A stretch of 15,329 nt of DNA from CAZBYL01 sp964496275. GTDB lineage: Bacteria > Synergistota > Synergistia > Synergistales > Synergistaceae. This document shows positions 7,131 to 15,276 of this stretch, one piece after another; position 1 is the first letter of the stretch, and each line of letters starts with the position of its first letter. The notes under the pieces were generated by a model. That model was not told the DNA's origin. It saw only the letters and a list, made by a program, of their open reading frames with translations, and made no database searches. The translations under genes were made by a program, and so were the position numbers. The DNA is taken from assembly GCA_964496275.1 (NCBI GenBank), contig CAZBYL010000051.1, positions 1-15,329 on the forward strand, in the 5' to 3' direction.

Positions 7131-8129
7131 TTAAGCCTCCGACACAAGAGTTAAACCGCTTTTTAACACTGCGGCGACTTCGTCCCTTATTACGGCAATA
7201 TCGTGCGGATCACATGATTCCGAAAGACGCAAAGACATACAAATGTCAGGAATTGAGAAACGGGCACAAAAGGATTCAACCTTAGGGTCATAAAACCCTG
7301 CGCCTACACGTAATCCCGACAGATATGACAATATTATGAAATGAAGTCTCATTCCTATAGCAGCTCCCGCATCAGCGGCTATATGCTCAAAATCAGAAAG
7401 AGATCTAACGACCGCTATTTCATCCGTTTCAGCTCCGTGACTCACTATGAGTTCCCGCAGCTCGTCAGCATCCTCGTCCGATAAAGCCACAGGCAAAATT
7501 CTCAATTTGTTTCTACGCGAATAATCAAGCGCAGCGTCAATAATTTTTTCTGCAAGATTTCTATATCCGGGACGCAGATTCAGAAGAAGTTTGCTTCCGG
7601 CAGAAGTGCACATATTAAGTTTCATGCCCATTACGAGATCAGGCGACAGCGTCGCCTTGACGTCCCATTGTTTAAGAATTTCAGATGATCTCAGATCGCG
7701 GACACCGCAAAACCAGCAGTTGGAAAAAGCATTTTTTGCAAAAAAATTACCCATCGATCTCTTCAGAGGTCCGACTGACTGACCGAGTGTCCACGGTTTT
7801 GCACCAAGTATCCTGGCAAGTCTGATTGCAGCCCAGTAATATAAACAGGTACGCGAACTGGTCACGTCTTGAAAAAGACCTCCTCCTCCGAGCAAGAGAG
7901 AGCGGCTGGAGCGTAAAACTTTGGTAATTTCAAACAAATTCCACCTGTCAAAAGAACTCACGCCCAAACGTGAAGAAGTCTCTTGCGGCGAGGCGGAAAA
8001 AACAGCGATTCTGTCTGACCGGATCCCGTTTGCCTTCAAAAGACAAACGACGGACTCAAGCAGGAGTTCATCTCCAAGGTTGCCGAAGCCGTAATACCCA
8101 AGAATCGCCACATCATATGCACGTTCCAA
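7131..8129 (-). CDS. csaB: CsaB-type polysaccharide pyruvyl transferase
   Basis: A 332-residue member of the polysaccharide pyruvyl transferase family (PF04230). CsaB adds ketal-linked pyruvate from phosphoenolpyruvate to the secondary cell-wall polymer, which creates the ligand for SLH domains of S-layer and surface proteins. Marks: N-terminal GYYGFGNLGDELLL (11-24), glycine loop GGGGLFQD (81-88), LGQSVGP (115-121), SPDLVMG (162-168), RLHF (261-264) and YDPKV (280-284). The start is a TTG at 8129, directly after the TAG of the DUF5693 gene, with GGGGAG about 10 nt upstream. The next in-frame start would cut into the conserved first strand, so TTG is the best choice. The DUF5693 neighbour is typical for csaB and supports the name. 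It predicts SLH-domain proteins elsewhere in the genome. Confidence 0.88.
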   Translation of the reverse strand: MERAYDVAILGYYGFGNLGDELLLESVVCLLKANGIRSDRIAVFSASPQETSSRLGVSSFDRWNLFEITKVLRSSRSLLLGGGGLFQDVTSSRTCLYYWAAIRLARILGAKPWTLGQSVGPLKRSMGNFFAKNAFSNCWFCGVRDLRSSEILKQWDVKATLSPDLVMGMKLNMCTSAGSKLLLNLRPGYRNLAEKIIDAALDYSRRNKLRILPVALSDEDADELRELIVSHGAETDEIAVVRSLSDFEHIAADAGAAIGMRLHFIILSYLSGLRVGAGFYDPKVESFCARFSIPDICMSLRLSESCDPHDIAVIRDEVAAVLKSGLTLVSEA

Positions 8130-10037
8130 CTAAATACGTCTCCCCGCTATTTTTCTTGCCAGCGGCATTGCAACAAAATGCAGCCCGGCCACGCAAGCGA
8201 CACCGACGATGAGCCCGAGCCACCACCCGTTTATAACTCTTATGACGCTTAATGTCAGCAAAGTATGAAAATGGCAGAAGGTGTTGACAGCGGACGAAAA
8301 GGCAAGCACTGCCGCTATACGGACAGCTTCACGATAGTGGGGCGCAAGTTCTTTTCTTACCAAATACCAATAAAGCACAAGTGCAGGGTATCCTATCAAA
8401 AATTCCTTTGTGCGGGGGCGCACAACCAATGTGCGTTCCATAAAATCACGAAAAGCGACCTCAAAAGCCGGAACAGACGACACATTATCACTCCTCAGTG
8501 CCATAACAAGGAGTGCCAGCATCATTACACCGATAAGAGCCAATTCTCCCCACACGGCCGGGCGCGCTATTATCTCGGGAAGTGATTCATCGTGTATTCT
8601 TCTGGTCAGGTCGTGTATCAGCAACAGCAACGGCGGCAGGAGCAAAGTAAGCTTTACGCCGGAAAAAGGTTCAAGCCGCAAAGCGGCATCAGATGTACCG
8701 TAGAAAGACGCGATGGAAAGTCCGCCGGCAATAAGTAAAAAAAGTCCTGAAACAGATCCTGTGAATGGTTTTTCAGACGACTCGAGCGCTGTAAGAGCGG
8801 ACTCGGTTGCAGCGGCCGCTCCGCAAAAACCGCCAAGCAATTTCGCAGCAAAGGGGATCTTGTAAATCAGCAGGGAAAGCAAAACGGAAGCAGCAATAAG
8901 CACCCCTGTCTCGACAGAAGAAATATTGCCTGCACCATCTCCGCTTAACCTCATCAAATAAAACCAGCCGCAGAAAACGAACACGAGAGCACAAGCAACC
9001 GATCCGAAAAACGGTGCGGGCCAGTCCGGAAAAGTATGCGGCCATCCAAAGTCATAACCTCTTGAAGAGACCGCCTCGTGGATAGAGGCAAGATCATTTT
9101 CAAACACTGTAAGTCTGTCACCCAACTGCAAATCGTACGGATGCACGATTATCACCCTTATAGACCTCTCATGCACGGCTCTTACATAACGTTCTATAAT
9201 CTGCTGCTGAGAAATTCTTTTTGTAATAATCTCTTCCTTTGTAAGGCTATGCAGAGGCAGTACATCCGGCTTCATAAGAGATGCAAACTGACTCACGCCT
9301 ATCTGCTTCACAAACTCCACATTGGCAAGAGATATTTTGTACTTTTTCAATACCTCGGCTTCAGGTTTTAAATCCGGGTAACCGGACATAATCATTCCGG
9401 CCGGAATAATGTTTTTTATACAGGGATACGCCTTAAAAATGATATCAAGGGCCGACGCCGAATCTTTACCGGAAGAAGCCGTGCAGGGTCCCGGGCGGAA
9501 AAGAGCGATAATGTTGTTCTTTTTGCAGAAATCAAGTCCTTGAAAATCGGGCAGCAATGATTGAGTAGCAAATTCTTCTATTGTACCGGGAAGCGCAATA
9601 ACAACGTCGTTCTTCTGCCTCGAAACTGAGGCAGAAGGCATCTTTGCGACAAGATATTCGGCGATTGCGTCCGCATATTGTGATGAAGCATCTACAAGCA
9701 AAATAGCAGAATTCTTATACGCACCTCCGACATCCACACCCAACGATGATGCGCTTCCGTACCTCACGGACATAGGTGCAAACGCTGCGACATCATTCCC
9801 CGTATATTCAGGCACTGTTATTCCCACAACACCTTTAGGTGCCAGTCTGTGCCAGACGTTTAACTGAGTCTCTTTGCTCTGCTGAGAAAGAGAAACGATG
9901 TCCTTATAATCAGTTACAAGAGCAACAGTTTTATTGCCCCTCTCAGCCCAATAACGATTCGAAAGACCGAATAAGGCCGCAAGCAGAGCCGCAAGCATCG
10001 CAGCAAAAAGAATATTTCTCCGTTTAACCAACAACAT
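8130..10037 (-). CDS. DUF5693 family membrane protein
   Basis: A 635-residue protein of unknown function. One membrane segment at about 8-26 is followed by an extracytoplasmic region of about 310 residues. From about 343 to 624 there are eight or nine hydrophobic segments, near 343-363, 374-392, 428-446, 461-475, 496-514, 547-560, 572-590 and 604-624. The stretch VRPRTKEFLIGYP (539-551) and the late NGWWLGLIVG (603-612) resemble DUF5693 proteins, whose genes commonly sit next to csaB. A role in making, exporting or modifying the pyruvylated wall polymer is a reasonable guess from context only. A longer frame opens at 10070, but GGAGGA (10050-10045) is 7 nt before ATG 10037, which lies 2 nt after the maf stop, so I take 10037. 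Confidence 0.85.
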   Translation of the reverse strand: MLLVKRRNILFAAMLAALLAALFGLSNRYWAERGNKTVALVTDYKDIVSLSQQSKETQLNVWHRLAPKGVVGITVPEYTGNDVAAFAPMSVRYGSASSLGVDVGGAYKNSAILLVDASSQYADAIAEYLVAKMPSASVSRQKNDVVIALPGTIEEFATQSLLPDFQGLDFCKKNNIIALFRPGPCTASSGKDSASALDIIFKAYPCIKNIIPAGMIMSGYPDLKPEAEVLKKYKISLANVEFVKQIGVSQFASLMKPDVLPLHSLTKEEIITKRISQQQIIERYVRAVHERSIRVIIVHPYDLQLGDRLTVFENDLASIHEAVSSRGYDFGWPHTFPDWPAPFFGSVACALVFVFCGWFYLMRLSGDGAGNISSVETGVLIAASVLLSLLIYKIPFAAKLLGGFCGAAAATESALTALESSEKPFTGSVSGLFLLIAGGLSIASFYGTSDAALRLEPFSGVKLTLLLPPLLLLIHDLTRRIHDESLPEIIARPAVWGELALIGVMMLALLVMALRSDNVSSVPAFEVAFRDFMERTLVVRPRTKEFLIGYPALVLYWYLVRKELAPHYREAVRIAAVLAFSSAVNTFCHFHTLLTLSVIRVINGWWLGLIVGVACVAGLHFVAMPLARKIAGRRI

Positions 10038-10039
10038 AT

Positions 10040-10624
10040 TCACTTCCTCCATTGTGCGGACAAAGGCCATCCCAGTTCAGAGAACATACGGCTCAAAAGC
10101 TGTAAGGGAAGGCCGACTACATTGGAATAACATCCGCATATTTTTTCCACCAGCAGTGAGCCCTTTCCCTGTATGGCATAGGCTCCGGCCTTATCACTGC
10201 TCTCCCCCGCGGAAACATACGCCGCGAGTTCGTCGGAAGACATTCCTCTAAAAGTAACGACAGTGCTCTCCGCAGCGATAAGCTTCTCTCCTTTCGGAGA
10301 GAACAAAGCAACACCGGTAACAACATCGTGAGACTTCCCCTGAAGCTTCATTAACATCTTAAGCGCATCATCATTGCAGGAAGGCTTGCCGAATACTTCC
10401 CCGTGCAACGAAACAACCGTATCGGCGCCCACTACCCATGCGCCGATATTTCTTGAAAAAACATCGTATGCCTTTGCTTCCGCAAGCCTACAAACCATAT
10501 CGCGCGGAGTTTCGTTTTTCACATGATCCTCTGTAATACGAGAAGGCTCCACAGCAAAACTCCAGCCCATAAGCGACATAAGCTCCTGCCGTCTCGGGCT
10601 TGAAGACGCAAGTATAATATTCAT
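10040..10624 (-). CDS. maf: Maf-like nucleotide pyrophosphatase
   Basis: A 194-residue cytosolic protein of the Maf/Ham1 fold, normal length. Motifs: ASSSPRR at 6-12, GADT at 66-69 with catalytic Asp68, GKP at 79-81, HDVVTG at 99-104, DKAGAYAIQGKG at 144-155 and NVVGLP at 168-173. The DKAGAY and Q152 pattern is that of the dTTP/UTP pyrophosphatase (YhdE) subgroup, which hydrolyses nucleoside triphosphates to the monophosphate and pyrophosphate. The family is linked to septum inhibition in Bacillus. It begins one base after the DUF4321 stop. No strong ribosome site is visible, so translation may depend on coupling to that gene. Confidence 0.94.
   Translation of the reverse strand: MNIILASSSPRRQELMSLMGWSFAVEPSRITEDHVKNETPRDMVCRLAEAKAYDVFSRNIGAWVVGADTVVSLHGEVFGKPSCNDDALKMLMKLQGKSHDVVTGVALFSPKGEKLIAAESTVVTFRGMSSDELAAYVSAGESSDKAGAYAIQGKGSLLVEKICGCYSNVVGLPLQLLSRMFSELGWPLSAQWRK
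10045..10050 (-). promoter_or_regulatory. Ribosome binding site deciding the start of the DUF5693 gene
   Basis: GGAGGA is 7 nt before ATG 10037 and lies inside the last codons of maf. It argues against the longer frame from 10070. Confidence 0.8.
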
Positions 10625-10625
10625 A

Positions 10626-10874
10626 TCAGCGCGAAATCCAAAGCCCCGCTATGCCGCCCAACAACGTTCCCAAATTGAGCTTCATAGCAAAGAGAAACGA
10701 AAACTTAAGCATCACAAGGTCAAGCTCTTTTAGGTCGAACGTAAAGTCCACAACATTTGTAAAAATTGCTGCTGTAGGCGCAAATCTCTGGAGAAAGATT
10801 CCAAGCCACGTACCCATAATCAGACACAAAAATATTATTCCGAATTTAAGAGACGAAGACCTTGCCAATGCCAT
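10626..10874 (-). CDS. DUF4321 small membrane protein
   Basis: An 82-residue protein with two hydrophobic segments, about 9-29 and 56-79, joined by a short region around FTFDLKELDLVMLKF (44-58). The C-terminal NLGTLLGGIAGLW (67-79) is typical of DUF4321, a family of unknown function often found next to maf in clostridia and relatives. The reading frame starts with ATG at 10874 immediately after the TAG of uppP, with GGGGG about 8 nt upstream, and ends just before maf. This tight placement and the good ribosome site make it a real gene despite its size. No catalytic residues are evident; a small membrane scaffold or partner of UppP or of the division machinery is conceivable. Confidence 0.8.
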   Translation of the reverse strand: MALARSSSLKFGIIFLCLIMGTWLGIFLQRFAPTAAIFTNVVDFTFDLKELDLVMLKFSFLFAMKLNLGTLLGGIAGLWISR

Positions 10875-11684
10875 CTACCATGCCCCCATATACGTTGCCG
10901 TAATAACAGAAATACCGAGAATAAGGCAGTACAATCCAAAAATCCACCACTTTGAGCTGAGCACAATCCGACGCAGCAGCACCAACGCAAAGAAGCCGCT
11001 CGCAAACGCAGCCAAGGCACCTACATACCAATAGGGAGGCAGAGCGGCAACAAACGTCCTCCACCCGCCAAGCTCCATTGCCTGAATCAAAGTTGCACCC
11101 AAAATAGCAGGTATCGAAAGCAAAAATGAGAAACGAAAAGCCTCTTCTTTGCTTAATCCAGACATAAGCCCTGCAACGATAGTCATTCCTGACCGGGATA
11201 TTCCCGGCATTACGGCAATCCCTTGGGCGATACCAACGATAACTCCATCTGTAAGACGAACTCGGCCGAGCCCTGTTTTTACAAAACTGCTAAACAGAAG
11301 CAGAAATCCGGTAAAAGTAAGACCGCAGCCAACCATGAGAGAATTCATCATAGCTACTTCGGCAAAATCCTTAAGGGTCAACCCAATTACAGCTGTAATA
11401 ACGGTTCCGCTGACAACAGCCCAGCCCGTTGACCACCCAGAACTTTTTCTCGCATCCTTTGACCTAAAACCGCTTAGCCACTGTACAAATAACGCAAAAA
11501 TATCGGCAAAGAAAAATATTATCGTAGCAAGAGCCGTAGCCATGTGCAGGACAAGATCATACGAAAGCGGCGGCATATTTGTACCCAAGAAAATCTGAGC
11601 CAGCGCTAAATGTCCCGAACTGCTTACCGGCAGGAATTCAGTAAACCCTTGTACCAATCCTAAAATTATCACATCTGCATTCAT
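10875..11684 (-). CDS. uppP: Undecaprenyl-diphosphatase UppP (BacA)
   Basis: A 269-residue polytopic membrane enzyme that removes a phosphate from undecaprenyl diphosphate at the outer face of the membrane, so the lipid carrier can be reused for peptidoglycan and wall-polymer export. Two family signatures are intact: VQGFTEFLPVSSSGH (11-25), with Glu16, Ser22 and His25 matching E. coli Glu21, Ser27 and His30, and MPGISRSGMTIV (159-170) with the active-site Arg164. Seven to eight hydrophobic segments span the rest. The frame extends upstream to a GTG at 11720, but GAGGTG at 11699-11694 lies 9 nt before ATG 11684, so I use the latter. This ribosome site overlaps the TGA of the phosphate transporter gene, implying coupled translation. 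Confidence 0.95.
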   Translation of the reverse strand: MNADVIILGLVQGFTEFLPVSSSGHLALAQIFLGTNMPPLSYDLVLHMATALATIIFFFADIFALFVQWLSGFRSKDARKSSGWSTGWAVVSGTVITAVIGLTLKDFAEVAMMNSLMVGCGLTFTGFLLLFSSFVKTGLGRVRLTDGVIVGIAQGIAVMPGISRSGMTIVAGLMSGLSKEEAFRFSFLLSIPAILGATLIQAMELGGWRTFVAALPPYWYVGALAAFASGFFALVLLRRIVLSSKWWIFGLYCLILGISVITATYMGAW

Positions 11685-11693
11685 ATAAAACAA

Positions 11694-11699
11694 CACCTC
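11694..11699 (-). promoter_or_regulatory. Ribosome binding site of uppP overlapping the transporter stop codon
   Basis: GAGGTG is 9 nt before ATG 11684. Its first bases are part of the TGA stop (11700-11698) of the Na+/phosphate transporter, a layout that favours re-initiation by the same ribosome. Confidence 0.75.
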
Positions 11700-13329
11700 A
11701 TTTTTTTCCGGAAGTACCACGCTTGTGCATGCGCTCTATATCAAAGACAACCATAGCCAGATTATGTGCATGGTCACCAACTCTCTCAAGGTTGCTCAAT
11801 ATATCGATAAATACAACGCCTCCGCCTGGAGTGCATCCTCCCGCATTAAGCCTTGCAATATGCTGTGCGCGCAGCGTCTTTTCCATATAATCGATCCTAT
11901 CCTCCAAATCAACAACTTCCTGAGCCAATTTAGGATCCTCCTGCTCAATCGACTGTATACTGCGCACGAGGGCGGATATTACAAGATCAAACATCTCCTG
12001 GCATTCCTCAAGAGCCTTAGGCGAGAAGCTAATCTTGTGATCCCGTAAAAACTGGAACATCTCAACCAAATTTGTAGCATGGTCGCCGATCCTCTCAATA
12101 TCCCCTACGGCACTCGTGCAAGAATTGAGAAGTATAGACAAATCAGAAGAAAGGCCTCTCTGTCCTACCTCCGTAGCGTACTTGACAATGTCGTGAGTAA
12201 GTTCATTAACATTCATCTCTGCTCTGTCTATGTCTGTCGTCAACCTGTCACTGTTTGTCATAAACATTGTTTTGCACATCTCGATCATCTTCAGAGACAT
12301 TCCGCCGAGACGAATCATCTCCTTGCGGACTGCATCCACTGCCGCGGCAGGAGATGCAGCGATCAAAGACATGTTGAGAAACTGTGCGCCGACCTCTTCT
12401 TGAGAACTGTCATCCGGAATAATCTTTCTGATAAGAGCTGCATACTGCTTCACAAACGGTAAAAACATAAACGCAATAACTACGTTAAAAATCGTGTGTG
12501 CGTTTGCAACCTGACGGGAAATATCGGTTGCGGTCAGCTTAATAAAATCAGCATAAAGCGGAAGTATGCTAAACATCACAACTGTTCCGAGTATTTTTAT
12601 AAAAACATGAGCTGCTGCAGCCTGTTTTGCAGCTCTGTTTGCTCCGAGCGAAGCTATAACAGCTGTTATTGTCGTACCTATATTATCTCCGAAAATTACG
12701 GCTATCGAAGTTTCAAGAGGTATAACTCCCTGCGCCGCAATGGCCATTGTCAAACCAACCGTGGCAGAGCTGGACTGAACGAAAAGCGTTATTAAAAGTC
12801 CGGAAAGAAAAGCAAGAAAAATGTGATCCCCAAAAACAGTGATCAAGTCAGGACGCGTTTTCAAAAAAGCCATCGGTTGCTGCATCATTTCCATGCCGAT
12901 GAACAGCAGTCCGAAACCAAGCAGTCCGATGCCTATGTGCTTATTCCTCTTTCTAGTGCTGAGAATACATATTCCTGTTCCTATTATTGCACAAAGATAA
13001 GCTATATTTGTAATTTTAAAAGCGATAAGCTGAGCGGTAACAGTTGTTCCTATATTTGCACCAAGTATAACACCTATTGCCTGCATCAAAGTCATAAATC
13101 CGGCATCAACAAAACTAACGACCATTACTGTTGTGGCACTGCTGCTCTGTAAAATACCTGTCACGACAGTACCCACAAGAAGCCCTTTTATTGGGGTTCC
13201 GGTAAGCGAGCCGGTTAACTTCCTAAGTCTGTCACCGGCAATAACTTGGAGAGAATCCCCCATAATTATTATTCCGTAGACAAGAATACCCACTCCTGCA
13301 AATATTTGCAAAATTGAGGTTAACGACAT
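11698..13329 (-). CDS. Na+/phosphate cotransporter with PhoU-like C-terminal domain
   Basis: A 543-residue protein of the NptA/YjbB (SLC34-like) family. The membrane part (about 1-300) holds an inverted duplication marked by two QSSSAT motifs at 61-66 and 185-190, each followed by an ANIGTT or DNIGTT stretch at 91-96 and 215-220. The soluble tail (about 330-530) has two PhoU-like helical units marked by ERIGDH (412-417) and ERVGDH (515-520). Such proteins move phosphate with sodium, and the PhoU tail is thought to tune transport. The ATG at 13329 has AGGAGAG about 7 nt upstream. It sits 36 bp after the RNase J gene and its stop codon is embedded in the uppP ribosome site. Whether it imports or exports phosphate cannot be told from sequence. 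Confidence 0.92.
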   Translation of the reverse strand: MSLTSILQIFAGVGILVYGIIIMGDSLQVIAGDRLRKLTGSLTGTPIKGLLVGTVVTGILQSSSATTVMVVSFVDAGFMTLMQAIGVILGANIGTTVTAQLIAFKITNIAYLCAIIGTGICILSTRKRNKHIGIGLLGFGLLFIGMEMMQQPMAFLKTRPDLITVFGDHIFLAFLSGLLITLFVQSSSATVGLTMAIAAQGVIPLETSIAVIFGDNIGTTITAVIASLGANRAAKQAAAAHVFIKILGTVVMFSILPLYADFIKLTATDISRQVANAHTIFNVVIAFMFLPFVKQYAALIRKIIPDDSSQEEVGAQFLNMSLIAASPAAAVDAVRKEMIRLGGMSLKMIEMCKTMFMTNSDRLTTDIDRAEMNVNELTHDIVKYATEVGQRGLSSDLSILLNSCTSAVGDIERIGDHATNLVEMFQFLRDHKISFSPKALEECQEMFDLVISALVRSIQSIEQEDPKLAQEVVDLEDRIDYMEKTLRAQHIARLNAGGCTPGGGVVFIDILSNLERVGDHAHNLAMVVFDIERMHKRGTSGKK

Positions 13330-13365
13330 AAAAACTCTCTCCTTATCCCAGCAGTCTCACTGTTA

Positions 13366-15075
13366 TTATATTCTTGTAATAAGCGGAACTATAGTTGGGT
13401 AGTTCCTTGAAACATGTCCGAAAACTTCTCTGATTCTTTTGCGAATCTCCGTAGGCAATGTTTCCGGTTTCGCCCCCGGTATTCTGGCAAACTGTTCAAG
13501 CGACAAAGTTACAGCCCGCTCCAACTGCCTGAAAGTATCCCCATCCTCGGAAGAAAATACACTGCCACGAGTCTGAATCTGAATAGGAGCAACCAAACTG
13601 TACATATCATCAACCGTCAAAGAAACGACAACAACTCCATTCTCCGAAAGCTCCCTGCGCTCACGTAAAATACTTCCTTCAAAACCTCCGAGTGCAATAC
13701 CGTCAATAAGCACTGCACCTGAAGGAACACGCTCGTCCATCTGAGCCTTTGAGGTACTTTTAAACTTCAAAACATCTCCGTTTTGCAAAATAAAAACATT
13801 CTTTGGAGCCACACCCATCTCCCTAGCCAACTGAGCATGGCGCACAAGATGGCGGTATTCTCCGTGCAATGGGACAAAAAAATTGGGTTTTACAATGCTT
13901 AGCATTATCGTAAGTTCATCACGAGATGCGTGACCCGACACGTGGATCTTATTGTCACGCTCATATATAACCTCGCAGCCGCAGGCAAAAAGGCGATTTA
14001 CTGTATGGCTCACAAGTTTCTCATTTCCCGGTATGGGAGTCGCAGAGATAACGACAAGATCCCGAGCTCCAAGCTTAATCATACGGTGTGTGCCTCTGCT
14101 CATCATAACAAGCCCCGAAAACGGCTCTCCCTGGCTTCCAGTGGTCAAAACAACAACCCTGTTTGGCGGCAAATCATCAGCTTCCTGAGAACTTATTACC
14201 ATGCCGTCGGGGACATCAATATAACCGAGTCTCTGAGCCAGCTCAACATTGGCAAGCATACTTCTTCCAATCAGCACAACCTTCCTGTTAAAACGCCCCG
14301 CGGCATTGATAACTTGCTGGGCTCTGTGAAGATTACTGGCAAAAGTGGCTATAACAATACGCCTGTCCTTATACAAACGAAAAAGCCGTTCAAACGTCTG
14401 CCCCACCGTCTTTTCCGACGGAGTCACGCCACTCTTCTCAATATTCGTAGAATCGGACATCATAAGGAGAACCCCCTCCTTACCAAGCTCGGCAAAGGCA
14501 CTGAAATCTGTTCCCTTACCGTCTATCGGAGTGGGGTCAAGCTTAAAATCTCCGGTATGAACAATAGAACCGAGAGGCGTTTTTATCACAATGGCAAGCG
14601 AATCGGGAATGGAGTGACACACAGTTATAAATTCTACAGAAAAAACTCCGGCTTCGACAACGTCTCCTGGAGAAACCTCCATATACTTGGGTTGATAAGA
14701 TGTCCTTGCATCAAGCATCTTATTCTCGATAAGCCCGGCTGTAAGTCTTGAACAATATATGGGAACATCAAGTCTCGGAAGGATAAACGGCAGCGCACCG
14801 ATATGATCCTCGTGTCCGTGCGTGATAAAAATTGCCTTTATTAAATTTTTGTTGTCGATCAAATACTGAACATCGGGAATCACAAAATCAATCCCGAGCA
14901 TGTCATCCTCGGGAAACTTCAAACCACAATCCACAACAATTATGTCGTCATTAAAACGGAATACAGTGAGATTCTTACCGATCTCACCCATCCCACCCAA
15001 GGGAATTATCTTAAGATCTCCGGTTGATGCAATTTTTGTCTTCCGGCTGCGACGTCTTTTTTCGGATACAGGCAT
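13366..15075 (-). CDS. rnj: Ribonuclease J
   Basis: A 569-residue metallo-beta-lactamase/beta-CASP RNase with 5'-to-3' exonuclease and endonuclease activity in mRNA turnover and rRNA processing. Zinc-site residues are intact: THGHEDH (85-91), H154 in VCHSIPDS, D176 in HTGDFK and the late H404 in PLHGEYRH. The beta-CASP region includes TFASNLHR (244-251), SGHASRDEL (380-388) and the phosphate-binding TTGSQGEP (311-318). A C-terminal domain of about 110 residues follows. An upstream ATG at 15129 adds 18 residues but has no ribosome site, whereas GGGGGAG at 15090-15084 is 8 nt from ATG 15075, so I use 15075. The residues after it (basic, then LKIIPLGGMGEIG) fit the usual N terminus. It is the first gene of the block. 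Confidence 0.95.
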   Translation of the reverse strand: MPVSEKRRRSRKTKIASTGDLKIIPLGGMGEIGKNLTVFRFNDDIIVVDCGLKFPEDDMLGIDFVIPDVQYLIDNKNLIKAIFITHGHEDHIGALPFILPRLDVPIYCSRLTAGLIENKMLDARTSYQPKYMEVSPGDVVEAGVFSVEFITVCHSIPDSLAIVIKTPLGSIVHTGDFKLDPTPIDGKGTDFSAFAELGKEGVLLMMSDSTNIEKSGVTPSEKTVGQTFERLFRLYKDRRIVIATFASNLHRAQQVINAAGRFNRKVVLIGRSMLANVELAQRLGYIDVPDGMVISSQEADDLPPNRVVVLTTGSQGEPFSGLVMMSRGTHRMIKLGARDLVVISATPIPGNEKLVSHTVNRLFACGCEVIYERDNKIHVSGHASRDELTIMLSIVKPNFFVPLHGEYRHLVRHAQLAREMGVAPKNVFILQNGDVLKFKSTSKAQMDERVPSGAVLIDGIALGGFEGSILRERRELSENGVVVVSLTVDDMYSLVAPIQIQTRGSVFSSEDGDTFRQLERAVTLSLEQFARIPGAKPETLPTEIRKRIREVFGHVSRNYPTIVPLITRI

Positions 15076-15083
15076 AAATACAT

Positions 15084-15090
15084 CTCCCCC
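15084..15090 (-). promoter_or_regulatory. Ribosome binding site deciding the start of RNase J
   Basis: GGGGGAG is 8 nt before ATG 15075. The alternative ATG at 15129 is preceded only by an A-rich run. Confidence 0.8.
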
Positions 15091-15150
15091 CAGCATCGTA
15101 TCGTACCACCTATTTCGCTTGAGAGCCATAGTTTTTTTTAATATTACACA

Positions 15151-15180
15151 AATATACAGTATTTTTTCTTAATTTTTCCA
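15151..15180 (-). promoter_or_regulatory. Possible promoter of the RNase J operon
   Basis: On the minus strand TGGAAA (15180-15175) and TATATT (15156-15151) are spaced by 18 bp and match the sigma70 hexamers at four and five of six bases. This would give a leader of about 70 nt before ATG 15075. The surrounding DNA is very AT-rich, so chance matches are easy and the call is tentative. Confidence 0.35.
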
Positions 15181-15202
15181 AAAAGGGTATCAAGTCATTG
15201 GG

Positions 15203-15230
15203 TTGACAATTGGAGAAATTCCGATATAAT
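15203..15230 (+). promoter_or_regulatory. Sigma70-type promoter for tRNA-Gln
   Basis: TTGACA at 15203-15208 and TATAAT at 15225-15230, 16 bp apart, are both perfect consensus hexamers. Transcription would start near 15237, about 40 nt before the tRNA 5' end. The promoter is divergent from the RNase J operon and has the same hexamers and spacing as the tRNA-Val promoter at the other end of the window. Confidence 0.88.
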
Positions 15231-15276
15231 CTTCTCTTGTCATGCTTGAGCGATAAGTTCAGGTTGGGTCTAAACT

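Noticed and set aside
13930..14751. Plus-strand frame of 273 codons opposite the RNase J gene
   Set aside because: It lies wholly antisense to a well-supported gene, has an implausible composition rich in Asn, Lys, Arg and Ser, and shows no recognisable motif or ribosome site.
15076..15129. 18-residue N-terminal extension of RNase J from ATG 15129
   Set aside because: No ribosome site before that ATG, while a strong one precedes ATG 15075 inside the extension.
15130..15180. AT-rich stretch upstream of RNase J as origin or riboswitch
   Set aside because: No repeated DnaA-box-like sites, no conserved aptamer-like helices; it is adequately explained as a divergent promoter region.
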